64,000 nt of DNA from Sandaracinaceae bacterium (GTDB taxonomy: Bacteria; Myxococcota_A; Polyangia; Polyangiales; Sandaracinaceae): positions 186,001-250,000 of the forward strand of contig JAVJQK010000050.1 in the NCBI GenBank assembly GCA_040218145.1, in the 5' to 3' direction. Position 1 is the stretch's first letter. Each line of letters starts with the position of its first letter. The translations under genes and the position numbers were made by a program. The notes beneath the pieces were generated by a model. The model was not told where the DNA came from and ran no database searches. It saw only the letters and a program-made list of their open reading frames with translations. Shown here piece by piece: positions 1 through 7,549 of this stretch.

Positions 1-822
1 ACGGGCAAGGAGGTCGCGGCCAAGGCGCTGCACGCGTCGTCGGACCGGGCCGACGGTCCGCTCGTGGCGCTGAACGTCAAGGCGCTCGGGGAGAGCGTGC
101 TGGAGAGCGAGCTGTTCGGACACGAGAAGGGCGCCTTCACGGGCGCCGACCGCAGCAAGCCGGGGGTCTTCGAGCGGGCGGACGGAGGCACCCTCTTCCT
201 GGACGAGATCGGGGAGATCAGCGCGTCGTTCCAGGCGAAGCTGCTGCGGGTGCTGCAGGAGCGCGAGATCCTGCCGGTGGGCGGCACGGAGGCGCGCCCC
301 GTGGACGTGCGCCTCGTCGCGGCGACCAACCGCGACCTCGAAGCGGAGGTGCGCGAGGGCCGCTTCCGCGAGGATCTGTTCTTTCGGATGAACGTGATCC
401 CCGTGCACCTGCCGCCGCTCCGTGAGCGCCCCGCCGACGTGCTGCCGCTGGCGCGGCGGTTCCTCGCGAAGCAGTCCCACGCGCTCGAGCGGCAGTTCGA
501 TGGATGGACCGAGGAGGCCGAGCGCTGGATGCTCGCCCACGACTGGCCGGGCAACGTGCGGGAGCTGGAGAACGCCATCGAGCGGGGCGCGCTGCTCGCG
601 GACGGACGCACCCTCGCGCTCTCGGACCTGACGCTGAAGCCGAGCGAAGCGGAGGGCGAGACGTGGCCGACCGACCTCGGCGCGTTCGTCGAGCGGGCCA
701 CCGCCGAGCACGTGCGCAGGGTGCTCGGCGAGGTCGAGGGCAAGCGCGTCGAGGCGGCCCGGCGGCTCGGGATCGACCGCACCACGCTCTACCGGCTGAT
801 GCGCAAGCACGACATCGAGTGA
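1..822 (+). CDS. sigma-54 dependent activator, C-terminal part (5' end outside window)
   Basis: The frame is open from base 1, reading [11 protein letters not shown], which is the end of a Walker A loop, so the sensory domain and the start of the AAA+ domain lie outside the window. The rest is a standard enhancer-binding protein: the sigma-54 contact loop GAFTGA (bases 130-147), Walker [10 protein letters not shown], the segment ATNRDLE, the arginine-finger stretch FREDLFFR, and a C-terminal Fis-type helix-turn-helix ([19 protein letters not shown]). Proteins of this class bind upstream enhancers and use ATP hydrolysis to open sigma-54 RNA polymerase promoters. The input signal cannot be told because the N-terminus is missing. 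Family assignment is secure. Confidence 0.95.
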   Translation, partial: TGKEVAAKALHASSDRADGPLVALNVKALGESVLESELFGHEKGAFTGADRSKPGVFERADGGTLFLDEIGEISASFQAKLLRVLQEREILPVGGTEARPVDVRLVAATNRDLEAEVREGRFREDLFFRMNVIPVHLPPLRERPADVLPLARRFLAKQSHALERQFDGWTEEAERWMLAHDWPGNVRELENAIERGALLADGRTLALSDLTLKPSEAEGETWPTDLGAFVERATAEHVRRVLGEVEGKRVEAARRLGIDRTTLYRLMRKHDIE

Positions 823-852
823 GCGGCCCATGACGCGGCGCGCGAACGACCC

Positions 853-858
853 CATACT
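853..858 (+). promoter_or_regulatory. -10-like hexamer, leaderless arrangement
   Basis: CATACT ends 7 bases before ATG 866, so transcription would begin at or next to the start codon. Weaker than the TAGACT/TAGGCT examples because the first base is C. Confidence 0.35.
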
Positions 859-865
859 GCGCCGC

Positions 866-1099
866 ATGTCGAACCGCCCCCATCCGGACGGCGCCGAGCC
901 GAAGGGCCTCCCCGGCGGCATCGCGCTGCCGGCGGTGCTCTTCCTGCTGTCGATGGCCGCGTTCGTGGTCTTCTTCTCGAACCCGGAGCTCGTCGACCTC
1001 GGCCCGAACCTCAGCCCCGGAGGGCTGGGCGTGCTCGGCGGCGCGGTGACCTTCCTCTGGCTGCTCGTCGCGATCGCGAAGAGGCCGCCCCCGGGCTGA
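866..1099 (+). CDS. small two-helix membrane protein, unknown function
   Basis: A 77-residue protein with two predicted membrane helices (about ALPAVLFLLSMAAFVVFF and GVLGGAVTFLWLLVAIA), a short loop between them and a proline-rich tail. I start it at ATG 866 rather than the in-frame ATG 830 because CATACT (853-858) sits 7 bases upstream, the -10/leaderless arrangement seen at many genes here, while neither start has a Shine-Dalgarno. It lies 43 bases after the sigma-54 activator and converges on the TerC gene. I do not recognise a family. Confidence 0.6.
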   Translation: MSNRPHPDGAEPKGLPGGIALPAVLFLLSMAAFVVFFSNPELVDLGPNLSPGGLGVLGGAVTFLWLLVAIAKRPPPG

Positions 1100-1112
1100 G
1101 CTACGGGCTGAG

Positions 1113-1895
1113 CTACTGACGGTCGTCGCGCGAGACGTCACCGGAGAGGGCGGCGACGACCTTCTTCACGCTCTTGCGCTTCTTGTTCTTGCGGAAGCGC
1201 ATGTTGACGAGCTCGACGAAGACCGCGAAGCCCATGGCCGCGTAGATGTAGCCCTTGGGGAGGTGCTGATCGAAGCCCTCGGCGACCAGCAGGACGCCGA
1301 TCAGGAGCATGAAGCTCAGCGCGAGGATCTTCATCGAGGGGTGCTCGTTGACGAACTCGCCGATGTGGCGCGCGAAGATGAGCATCATCAGCACCGCGAG
1401 CACGATGGCGGTGACCATGATCTCGACCTCCTCCACCATGCCGACCGCGGTGATGACCGAGTCGAGGGAGAAGATGATGTCCATGATCGCGATCTGGATG
1501 ACGATGGACGTCAGCGTCGAGCGGCCCTTGCTGCCGTCCTCGTCGTCCTCGTCGTCTCGCATCTCGACCTTCTCGAAGATCTCGTGCGCGCTCTTCCCGA
1601 TGAGGAACAGGCCGCCGACGAGCACGATGATGTCGCGCCCGCTGATGTCGTTGTCGAGCACCGTGAACAGCGTGTTCGTCAGGTGCATCACCCAGCTCAG
1701 GGCGAGCAGGAGCAGCACCCGCGTGAGCATCGCGCCGCCGAGCCCCAGCTTGTAGGCGAGGGGGCGCTCGGCGCGAGGCAGCCGATCGGTGAGGATCGCG
1801 ATGAAGACGAGGTTGTCGATGCCCAGGACGAGCTCGAGCAACGTCAGCGTGATCAGCGCGACCCAGGCTTCCGGATTGGTGAGCAGCTCGATCAT
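1113..1895 (-). CDS. TerC family integral membrane protein
   Basis: A 260-residue polytopic protein of the TerC/Alx family, inner-membrane proteins linked to tellurite resistance and, in better studied members, manganese export. The two family signatures with membrane-embedded acidic residues are present: LELVLGIDNLVFIAIL near the N-terminus and IIFSLDSVITAVG in the second half. An acidic cytoplasmic loop (RDDEDDEDGSKGR) separates the halves and the tail is lysine/arginine rich. I start at ATG 1895 (MIELLTNPEAW) because family members begin this way; an upstream ATG at 1958 would add 21 residues that do not resemble the family. Divergent from the ATPase gene at 1967. No tellurite genes are adjacent, so a metal-homeostasis role is the safer reading. 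Confidence 0.9.
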   Translation of the reverse strand: MIELLTNPEAWVALITLTLLELVLGIDNLVFIAILTDRLPRAERPLAYKLGLGGAMLTRVLLLLALSWVMHLTNTLFTVLDNDISGRDIIVLVGGLFLIGKSAHEIFEKVEMRDDEDDEDGSKGRSTLTSIVIQIAIMDIIFSLDSVITAVGMVEEVEIMVTAIVLAVLMMLIFARHIGEFVNEHPSMKILALSFMLLIGVLLVAEGFDQHLPKGYIYAAMGFAVFVELVNMRFRKNKKRKSVKKVVAALSGDVSRDDRQ

Positions 1896-1952
1896 GACCG
1901 GGTGCCGACCGTCCCCCGAGAACGTCCGCCGCGCAAGGGGACGGGCCTGCGC

Positions 1953-1958
1953 TACCAT
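1953..1958 (+). promoter_or_regulatory. -10 box for the HerA-like ATPase gene (leaderless)
   Basis: TACCAT ends 8 bases before ATG 1967, with no Shine-Dalgarno between. No convincing -35 hexamer is visible 17 bases further upstream. Confidence 0.5.
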
Positions 1959-1966
1959 CGCGCGCC

Positions 1967-4492
1967 ATGCGCGACGCCCTCGATCTAGGCGCCGACCCCG
2001 CCGGTCAAACGGTCTCCTTGCCCGTCGACGCGCTCCTGCGACACGTGATGGCGCTCGGCGCGAGCGGCTCGGGCAAGACCGTCTTCTGCAAGGTGGTCGC
2101 GGAGGAGGCCCTCCTCGCCGGGCTGCCCACCATCTGCGTCGACCCCCAGGGAGACCTCTGCAGCCTGGCCGCCGGCACGCTCGACGACGCGGAGCTCGAG
2201 GCGCGCGGCGTCGATCCGGAGCTCGCGGCTCGGTTTCGCGCCCTCGCCGAGGTCGTCATCTTCACCCCCGGCGCCCGCGTCGGCGTGCCCCTCTGCGCCG
2301 ACCCGGTGGACCCGAGCCTGGGGGCGCTCCCCACCACCGAGCGCGCGCACGCGGTCTCCCGGACGGCGGCGGTGGTGGTCGGGCTGCTCGGCTTCGATCT
2401 CGACTCCGACGACGGGGCGGGCCTCGCCGCGGTGCTCGACCGCGCGCTGACCACCCTGATCGAGGCCGGCGCGCCGCTGAGCCTCGCGGCCCTCGCGGAC
2501 CACCTCCACGAGGCGGAGCAGGCGGGGTTCGACGCCTACGCGCGCCTCCTCGACGTCCGCAAGCTCCGCACCGCGAACCAGCGCCTCGCCCGCCTCGACG
2601 TCGGCGCGCGCCGGCTGCTCTTCCACGACGGCCTGCCGCTCGACGTCGACGCCCTGCTCACGCCGTCCGAGCCCGGCAACGTGCGCGTCGCGGTGATCTT
2701 CCTCAACACGCTCCACGCCCAGGAGGACAAGGACTTCTTCGTCGCCGCCCTCGTCGACCGGCTCTACGCCTGGATGCTCGCGCACCCCTCCGCCGCGCCG
2801 CAGCTCCTCTTCTACATCGACGAGGTCGCGCCGTTCGTGCCCCCGGTCCGCAAGCCAGCTTGCAAGGAGGGGCTGACGATGCTGTTCAAGCAGGCCCGCA
2901 AGTACGGGGTCTGCTGCGTGATGGCGACGCAGAACCCGGGCGACGTGGACTACCGCGCGATGGCCCAGTTCGGGACCTGGGCCCTCGGGAGGCTGACGAC
3001 GCGACAGGACCTCAAGAAGATCGAGCCGACGCTGAAGAGCCTCGCCCCCGATCGGAGCGACGCGCTGATGGAGAAGCTGCCGTCGCTCGAGCCCGGGCAG
3101 CTGATCGTGATCAGCCCGGACCGCTTCGACGCGCCGGTGGAGCTGCAGACGCGCTGGCTGCTGACGCGGCACGAGACATGGAACGAGACGAAGATCACGG
3201 AAGCGACGCCGGTCAGCGCGCGAGAGATCGGCGCCTCTGCTGCGACCGTTTCCGCTTCCGCGCCCGCTTCCGCTTCCGCGCCCGCTTCCGCTCCCGCGCC
3301 CGCTACCGCGCCCGCTTCCGCGCCCGCTACCGCGCCCGCTTCCGCGCCCGCTACCGCGCCCGCTTCCGCGCCCGCTACCGCGCCCGCTTCCGCTACCGCG
3401 CCCGCTTCCGCTACCGCGCCCGCTTCCGCTACCGCGCCCGCTTCCGCTACCGCGCCCGCTTCCGCTCCCGCCTCCGCTACCGCGCCCGCTTCCGCTACCG
3501 CGCCCGCTTCCGCGCCCGCTTCCGCCACCGCGGCTGCGTCCTGGACCGATCCCGATCCCGATCCCGATCCCGATCCCGATCCCGATCCCGATCCCGATCC
3601 CGATCCCGATCCCGTTCCCGATCCCGGTGGAGCGTCCGACACGATCCCCGACGTCCCGCCCGCGCAGTCCGCCGCGCCCTCCCAGAGCAACCCAGAGCTC
3701 CTGACCCTCCTCGCCGCCCGCCCCAGTCACACCGTCAAGACCCTGTCCCCGCTGCTGCGCAAGAGCGAGAGCGCGACCCGCCGCGCGCTCGAGGGGCTGC
3801 TCGACGCGGGCGCGGTGCGGGCGTTCAAGGTCGGGCGCACGAAGCACTACTTCGATCCCGCCCTCGGGCTCCGCCCCGACCTCGGGCTGACGGCGCCCGT
3901 GCCGTGCCTCGTGGCCCACGTCGACATGCCATCGGCGGTGACGCTCGGCGAGCGCATGACGCGGAGCCGGGTGCTCGGGCTCATCGGGGAAGACGAGCGC
4001 TTCGCGCGCGCGGAGCCGCTGCACCGGCTCGTCTGGCAGCTCGACTTCGAGGAGCGGGTCGAGCGGCCGCTGCTGAAGCGGCTCTTCGGGGACGCGCACG
4101 ACGAGAAGCTCGGGGCCGTCTACGTGCACCCACACAACCTCGGGGTGCTCTCGTTCACCCACGAGGAGGGGATCCGGTTCGACGACCGCCCGACCGGATC
4201 GGCGAGCGCGGTGCGGGACTTCGACGGCGTGACCGAGCGCCACGAGGTCGCGCCGGGCGAGCTCGCGCTCGAGGACGACGACTGGACGAAGAGGCGGAGC
4301 GAGGACGCCGTGCGGGAGAGCTTCCAAGCGCGCTTCGCGGCGCGCCCGCTCGACGTGAAGCCGCTCTTCGTGCCGCTGTGGAACCTGCTCTTCGAGACCG
4401 AGGCCGGCTCCCTCCGCCGGATCACCGTCGACGCGCTCATCGGCCGGCCGGTCCGGTGGCTGCCGCCCGGTGGAGGCGTATCTCACCCCTGA
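1967..4492 (+). CDS. HerA/FtsK-like P-loop ATPase with long low-complexity linker
   Basis: An 841-residue protein. The N-terminal half is a HerA/DUF87-type ATPase: Walker A GASGSGKT at residues 31-38, the typical DPQGDLCSL segment, a Walker B-like LLFYIDEVAPF near residue 280 and MATQNPGDVDYR near residue 320. Then comes a long low-complexity linker (about residues 425-550) of Ala-Ser/Thr-Ala-Pro units followed by eleven Asp-Pro pairs. The C-terminal part begins with a winged-helix-like segment (HTVKTLSPLLRKSESATRRA) and ends in a domain I do not recognise. HerA-like ATPases drive DNA translocation or remodelling; which process is served here is unknown, as there is no NurA, BREX or conjugation partner nearby. 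The protein is probably cytosolic, with no signal peptide or membrane helix. Confidence 0.8.
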   Translation: MRDALDLGADPAGQTVSLPVDALLRHVMALGASGSGKTVFCKVVAEEALLAGLPTICVDPQGDLCSLAAGTLDDAELEARGVDPELAARFRALAEVVIFTPGARVGVPLCADPVDPSLGALPTTERAHAVSRTAAVVVGLLGFDLDSDDGAGLAAVLDRALTTLIEAGAPLSLAALADHLHEAEQAGFDAYARLLDVRKLRTANQRLARLDVGARRLLFHDGLPLDVDALLTPSEPGNVRVAVIFLNTLHAQEDKDFFVAALVDRLYAWMLAHPSAAPQLLFYIDEVAPFVPPVRKPACKEGLTMLFKQARKYGVCCVMATQNPGDVDYRAMAQFGTWALGRLTTRQDLKKIEPTLKSLAPDRSDALMEKLPSLEPGQLIVISPDRFDAPVELQTRWLLTRHETWNETKITEATPVSAREIGASAATVSASAPASASAPASAPAPATAPASAPATAPASAPATAPASAPATAPASATAPASATAPASATAPASATAPASAPASATAPASATAPASAPASATAAASWTDPDPDPDPDPDPDPDPDPDPDPVPDPGGASDTIPDVPPAQSAAPSQSNPELLTLLAARPSHTVKTLSPLLRKSESATRRALEGLLDAGAVRAFKVGRTKHYFDPALGLRPDLGLTAPVPCLVAHVDMPSAVTLGERMTRSRVLGLIGEDERFARAEPLHRLVWQLDFEERVERPLLKRLFGDAHDEKLGAVYVHPHNLGVLSFTHEEGIRFDDRPTGSASAVRDFDGVTERHEVAPGELALEDDDWTKRRSEDAVRESFQARFAARPLDVKPLFVPLWNLLFETEAGSLRRITVDALIGRPVRWLPPGGGVSHP
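3245..3541 (+). repeat. in-frame 6/12-bp minisatellite (Ala-Ser/Thr-Ala-Pro codons)
   Basis: The 12-base unit GCTTCCGCGCCC and its variant GCTACCGCGCCC repeat about two dozen times inside the ATPase gene, giving ASAP/ATAP peptide units. All changes keep the reading frame. Because the unit is a multiple of three, gain or loss of units would change linker length without a frameshift. Confidence 0.9.
3548..3613 (+). repeat. (GATCCC)11 hexanucleotide repeat encoding (Asp-Pro)11
   Basis: Eleven perfect GATCCC units follow the Ala/Pro minisatellite, then one GTTCCC and one further GATCCC. The array codes for alternating Asp and Pro in the linker. Perfect identity at the wobble position argues for recent expansion by slippage rather than selection on the protein alone. 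Confidence 0.95.
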
Positions 4493-4520
4493 GGCGACGG
4501 GATGTGCTATCCCGGCACGC

Positions 4521-5414
4521 ATGGGCGAGGCAGACCTCATCCAAGCGCTCACGCAGCACGGCTTCAGCTTGAACGAGAGTCGCGCGTACGCTGCGTTGAT
4601 CTCGAGCGGGCCCTCCACCGGCTACGAGGTGGGGCAGAAGGCGCAGATCCCGCGCTCCGCGGTGTACGGCGCCCTGCGGAGGCTCGTCGCGGCCGGCGCC
4701 GCGCGCTCCATCGCCGGCCACCCCGAGCGCTTCGTCGCCGCGCCCAGCGAGTCGCTGCTGACCTTGCTCCGCGATCGCTTCGACACCTCGCTCGGCCAGC
4801 TCGAGCACGCCGTGAAGAGCCTCGACGTCGCGCCGCCCGTGCCCGACGCGTTCAGCGTGCACGGCTACGACCGGGTGCTCGAGGAGGCGCGGCAGCTCAT
4901 CCAGAACGCGGAGGACCGCGTGGTGATCAGCGGCTGGCCGCGTGAGCTGAGCGAGCTGGCGGACGTGCTCGCGGGCGCGCAGAAGCGCAAGGTCAAGGCG
5001 TGGCTCTTCAGCCACTCGCAGATCCCCGAGCACGTGCCCGGCGTCCACTACAGCTACGGGCTGAACGAGGCCGACCTCGAGAGCTTCTGGAAGCACCGGC
5101 TCGTGATCGTCGCGGATGATCAGCGCACGCTCATCGGCGCGACCGAGAACGAAGACTCGGACAACGCGGTGATCAGCGAGACGGCGGCCATCGCCGAGAT
5201 CGCCACCAGTCAGATCGCGCTCGATCTGACCTTGCTCGCGCAGCGCTCGGGCTACGACACGAGCGAGCTGATGGCCGGGATCCTCGGCGACCGCGTCGGC
5301 CGGCTCGACTCGCTGCTCGCCGGCTCGCCCGAGGCCACGCTCGGTGTCCGCGTGGTGGCCAAGCGGCAGGCGCCCACCGCGAAGAAGAAGCGCGCGGAGA
5401 AGGCAGCTCAGTAG
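4521..5414 (+). CDS. TrmB family transcriptional regulator
   Basis: A 297-residue protein with the TrmB layout: an N-terminal winged helix (LTQHGFSLNESRAYAALIS, then the recognition segment IPRSAVYGALRRL), a short coiled linker, and a C-terminal PLD-like effector domain (about residues 115-240, including RVVISGWPRELSELADVL). TrmB proteins bind sugars or other ligands and control nearby metabolic genes, best known in archaea. The tail is lysine-rich (KKKRAEKAAQ). ATG 4521 is chosen because TGCTAT/TATCCC sits about 8-10 bases upstream. It follows the ATPase gene by 28 bases and could be part of the same unit. The ligand is unknown. Confidence 0.85.
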   Translation: MGEADLIQALTQHGFSLNESRAYAALISSGPSTGYEVGQKAQIPRSAVYGALRRLVAAGAARSIAGHPERFVAAPSESLLTLLRDRFDTSLGQLEHAVKSLDVAPPVPDAFSVHGYDRVLEEARQLIQNAEDRVVISGWPRELSELADVLAGAQKRKVKAWLFSHSQIPEHVPGVHYSYGLNEADLESFWKHRLVIVADDQRTLIGATENEDSDNAVISETAAIAEIATSQIALDLTLLAQRSGYDTSELMAGILGDRVGRLDSLLAGSPEATLGVRVVAKRQAPTAKKKRAEKAAQ

Positions 5415-5429
5415 GTCGGAGTCAGCGTC

Positions 5430-5864
5430 TCAACCGGTCTCTTCGCCCCGGCCTGCGCTCATCACGTCGTCGCGCGACAGCGTCCCCGAGATCTTCTGTC
5501 CGCGCACGAGCCGGCGGACCTCGCTCAGGAGCTGCTTCAGCGACACGGGCTTCTCGTAGGCCGCCTCGAAGAGGGCGCCCTCGTCGCGCGTCAGGTCCGT
5601 CAGATCGCCGCTGATGAGGACCATGGGAGGCGCCGCCTCTCCGAGCTCCAGCAACAACGCGCGGGCCAGCTCGACCCCGTTCAGCCCCGGCATCGCGAGG
5701 TCGAGCACGACCACCGCGGGTCGCTCCTTCGAGATCTGCGACGTCGCCTTCATGGGATCGCCGATCAGCAGCACGTGGTAGCCGTCGCGGCTCAGCATTC
5801 GGCCGGCCGTCGCCAACCACATCGGATCGTCGTCCACGACGGCGATCAAGGTCTGATCGTTCAT
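5430..5864 (-). CDS. single-domain response regulator
   Basis: A 144-residue CheY-like receiver with no output domain. The acidic pocket (VVDDDP, residues 9-14), the phospho-acceptor Asp55 in VVVLDLAMPGLNG, the conserved Ser in VLISGD and the Lys in YEKP are all present, so it should be phosphorylatable. A good Shine-Dalgarno (GGGGAGTGAG) precedes ATG 5864. It lies 89 bases downstream of the DUF4139 pair on the same strand, but no histidine kinase is adjacent; its partner is unknown. Such stand-alone receivers usually act in phosphorelays or by protein-protein contact. Confidence 0.9.
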   Translation of the reverse strand: MNDQTLIAVVDDDPMWLATAGRMLSRDGYHVLLIGDPMKATSQISKERPAVVVLDLAMPGLNGVELARALLLELGEAAPPMVLISGDLTDLTRDEGALFEAAYEKPVSLKQLLSEVRRLVRGQKISGTLSRDDVMSAGRGEETG

Positions 5865-5953
5865 GCGCTCACTCCCCAGATCGCGACGACCATGGCGGCC
5901 ATCAGGATGACATCGCGGTCATTCTGACGCGAGACCCCGGGCGGGGACGTCAG

Positions 5954-7549
5954 TCATATACCCACGACGTCGCCGTGGCGCCGCAGGGTGTACCGCAGCC
6001 GGATCGCTTGGCGGCCCATGGGGTCCAGCTCCACCAGCCAGCGGACGAAGCCGTCCGCGTCGGGCAGCCGACCTTCGTGTGTCTCCTCGGCGTCGACCTC
6101 GATCTTCACCTTCTCGATCTCGGAGACCGGCACACGCTCGACCAGCTCGATGTGCTTCACCTCGGGGCCGAGGTTGCTGAGCTTCAGGTCGATCGTCTTG
6201 ACCACGCCCACCCAGTTGCGGAGCAGGCTCTTGTCCGGCTTCCCCTCCTCGACCTCGCGATGCACGCGCAGCATCGGGTCGGGGCCCCAGCCGAGCTCGA
6301 AGCGCTCGTCGGGCGCGACATAGAGCACCTTCGTGCGACCCACCAACCCGCCGCTCTTCACGAGATCCACGGGGCCCGCCAGGATGGCGTGCGGCGACGC
6401 GTTGACGTGCGCCGTCTTGAGCAGGACCGCCGGCGCCAGCTCGGGCGCACACCAGAGCCACGCCTCGGCCGGCGCCTCGAACGCGAACAGCGCGACGCGA
6501 TGCGGGCGCCCATCGGATGGCACGATCGCGCGATGCGTCGCGTGCAGCTCCATCACGTCGCCCCCGTCGTCGATGCCCGGGAGCTCCGGGGCGACCTGCG
6601 ACTGTCGCCCGAGCCCCGTGGTCTCGATGACCTGCTCGCGCTGGGACACCTCGAGGGTCTCGCTCTTGCGCTGCACCCGCAGCCGATCCGTCGACAGCGC
6701 GGGAGGCTCCGCGCCGAGCGAAGGGCGCTGGGTCGAGAAGCGGAGCTGGACGTCGGGCCAGTCCTCGCCGGTGTTCTGCCAGACCGCGCCCTCGCACTCG
6801 AAGCGCAGCGCGTCGTCGTCGAGGGCCGCGCGGTGATGCGGCCGCCAGCAGGCGTTCGGCACCAGGTACTCGATCTCGACCGTCGCCTCGCCCTTGTCCT
6901 CGCGCACCAGGTCGAGCAGCAGCGTCGCGCGCACCTCTCCGCTCGGCTGGCTGACGGTCTGCCGGCGCGCGCGGAGCCGACCCAGCTCGCGGCGTCGCTC
7001 CATCAGGGCGCGCTGCGCCCCGAGGCGCTCCTCGCGGAGCGAGCGCTCGCGCTGCCCCATCTCGTCGAAGCGCGCCTCCGCGCGCTCGAGGTCCAGCCGC
7101 GACCAGGCGGCGTCCTGCGCCAGCTCGTCGAGGGTGACCGATCCCGCCTCGTCGAGCAGCGACAAGGCCGACTCGATGCGCCCGGCGCGACGCTCCATGC
7201 GGCGGACCGCGTCCTCGGTCTCCTCGATCTGCTCGTCGAGGGCGCGCAGCGTCTCCTCGCGCTCGTGCGTCTGGTAGACCGCGCGCCGCGTGATGCGCAC
7301 GTCGCGGACCTCCCCCTGGTCCACGCGCGCGGCGAGCGTCTTGTCGACGATGAGGGGCGAGACCCGCTCGATGCGCAGCCGGGTGACGCCGGCCCAGACC
7401 GGGATCGTCGCGCGGCGCACCACGCGCGCGCGGTCCTCGAGGAGCGTCACCTCGTCGGGATCGATCTTCACCGCGCGGCGCTCGCGATCGCGCGCGTCTT
7501 CGCTCGGTGGCGCCTCTTGCTCCTCGGGGGACGTGGCGACCTCGTTCAC
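5954..7549 (-). CDS. DUF4139 family protein, second of a coupled pair
   Basis: A 531-residue protein of the DUF4139/mucoidy-inhibitor-A-like family. It has a DUF4140-type N-terminal domain (EVTLLEDRARVVRRATIP), a long charged coiled coil (about residues 95-190) and a C-terminal DUF4139 region ending in LVELDPMGRQAIRLRYTL. The start is GTG 7549, which overlaps the TGA of the upstream paralogue in the sequence GTGA, with GGAGGGAG just before it; this means translational coupling. I see no signal peptide, so it looks cytosolic. Its biochemical role is not established for the family. It is paralogous to its upstream neighbour. Confidence 0.85.
   Translation of the reverse strand: MNEVATSPEEQEAPPSEDARDRERRAVKIDPDEVTLLEDRARVVRRATIPVWAGVTRLRIERVSPLIVDKTLAARVDQGEVRDVRITRRAVYQTHEREETLRALDEQIEETEDAVRRMERRAGRIESALSLLDEAGSVTLDELAQDAAWSRLDLERAEARFDEMGQRERSLREERLGAQRALMERRRELGRLRARRQTVSQPSGEVRATLLLDLVREDKGEATVEIEYLVPNACWRPHHRAALDDDALRFECEGAVWQNTGEDWPDVQLRFSTQRPSLGAEPPALSTDRLRVQRKSETLEVSQREQVIETTGLGRQSQVAPELPGIDDGGDVMELHATHRAIVPSDGRPHRVALFAFEAPAEAWLWCAPELAPAVLLKTAHVNASPHAILAGPVDLVKSGGLVGRTKVLYVAPDERFELGWGPDPMLRVHREVEEGKPDKSLLRNWVGVVKTIDLKLSNLGPEVKHIELVERVPVSEIEKVKIEVDAEETHEGRLPDADGFVRWLVELDPMGRQAIRLRYTLRRHGDVVGI

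Noticed and set aside
1789-4572. Long Arg-rich open frames overlapping the HerA-like ATPase in other frames and on the minus strand (Gly-rich)
   Set aside because: They are produced by the high GC content and the CCC/GAT and GCC/TCC repeats; composition is RSRS/RYRARF or GIGIGI and they overlap a well-supported gene.
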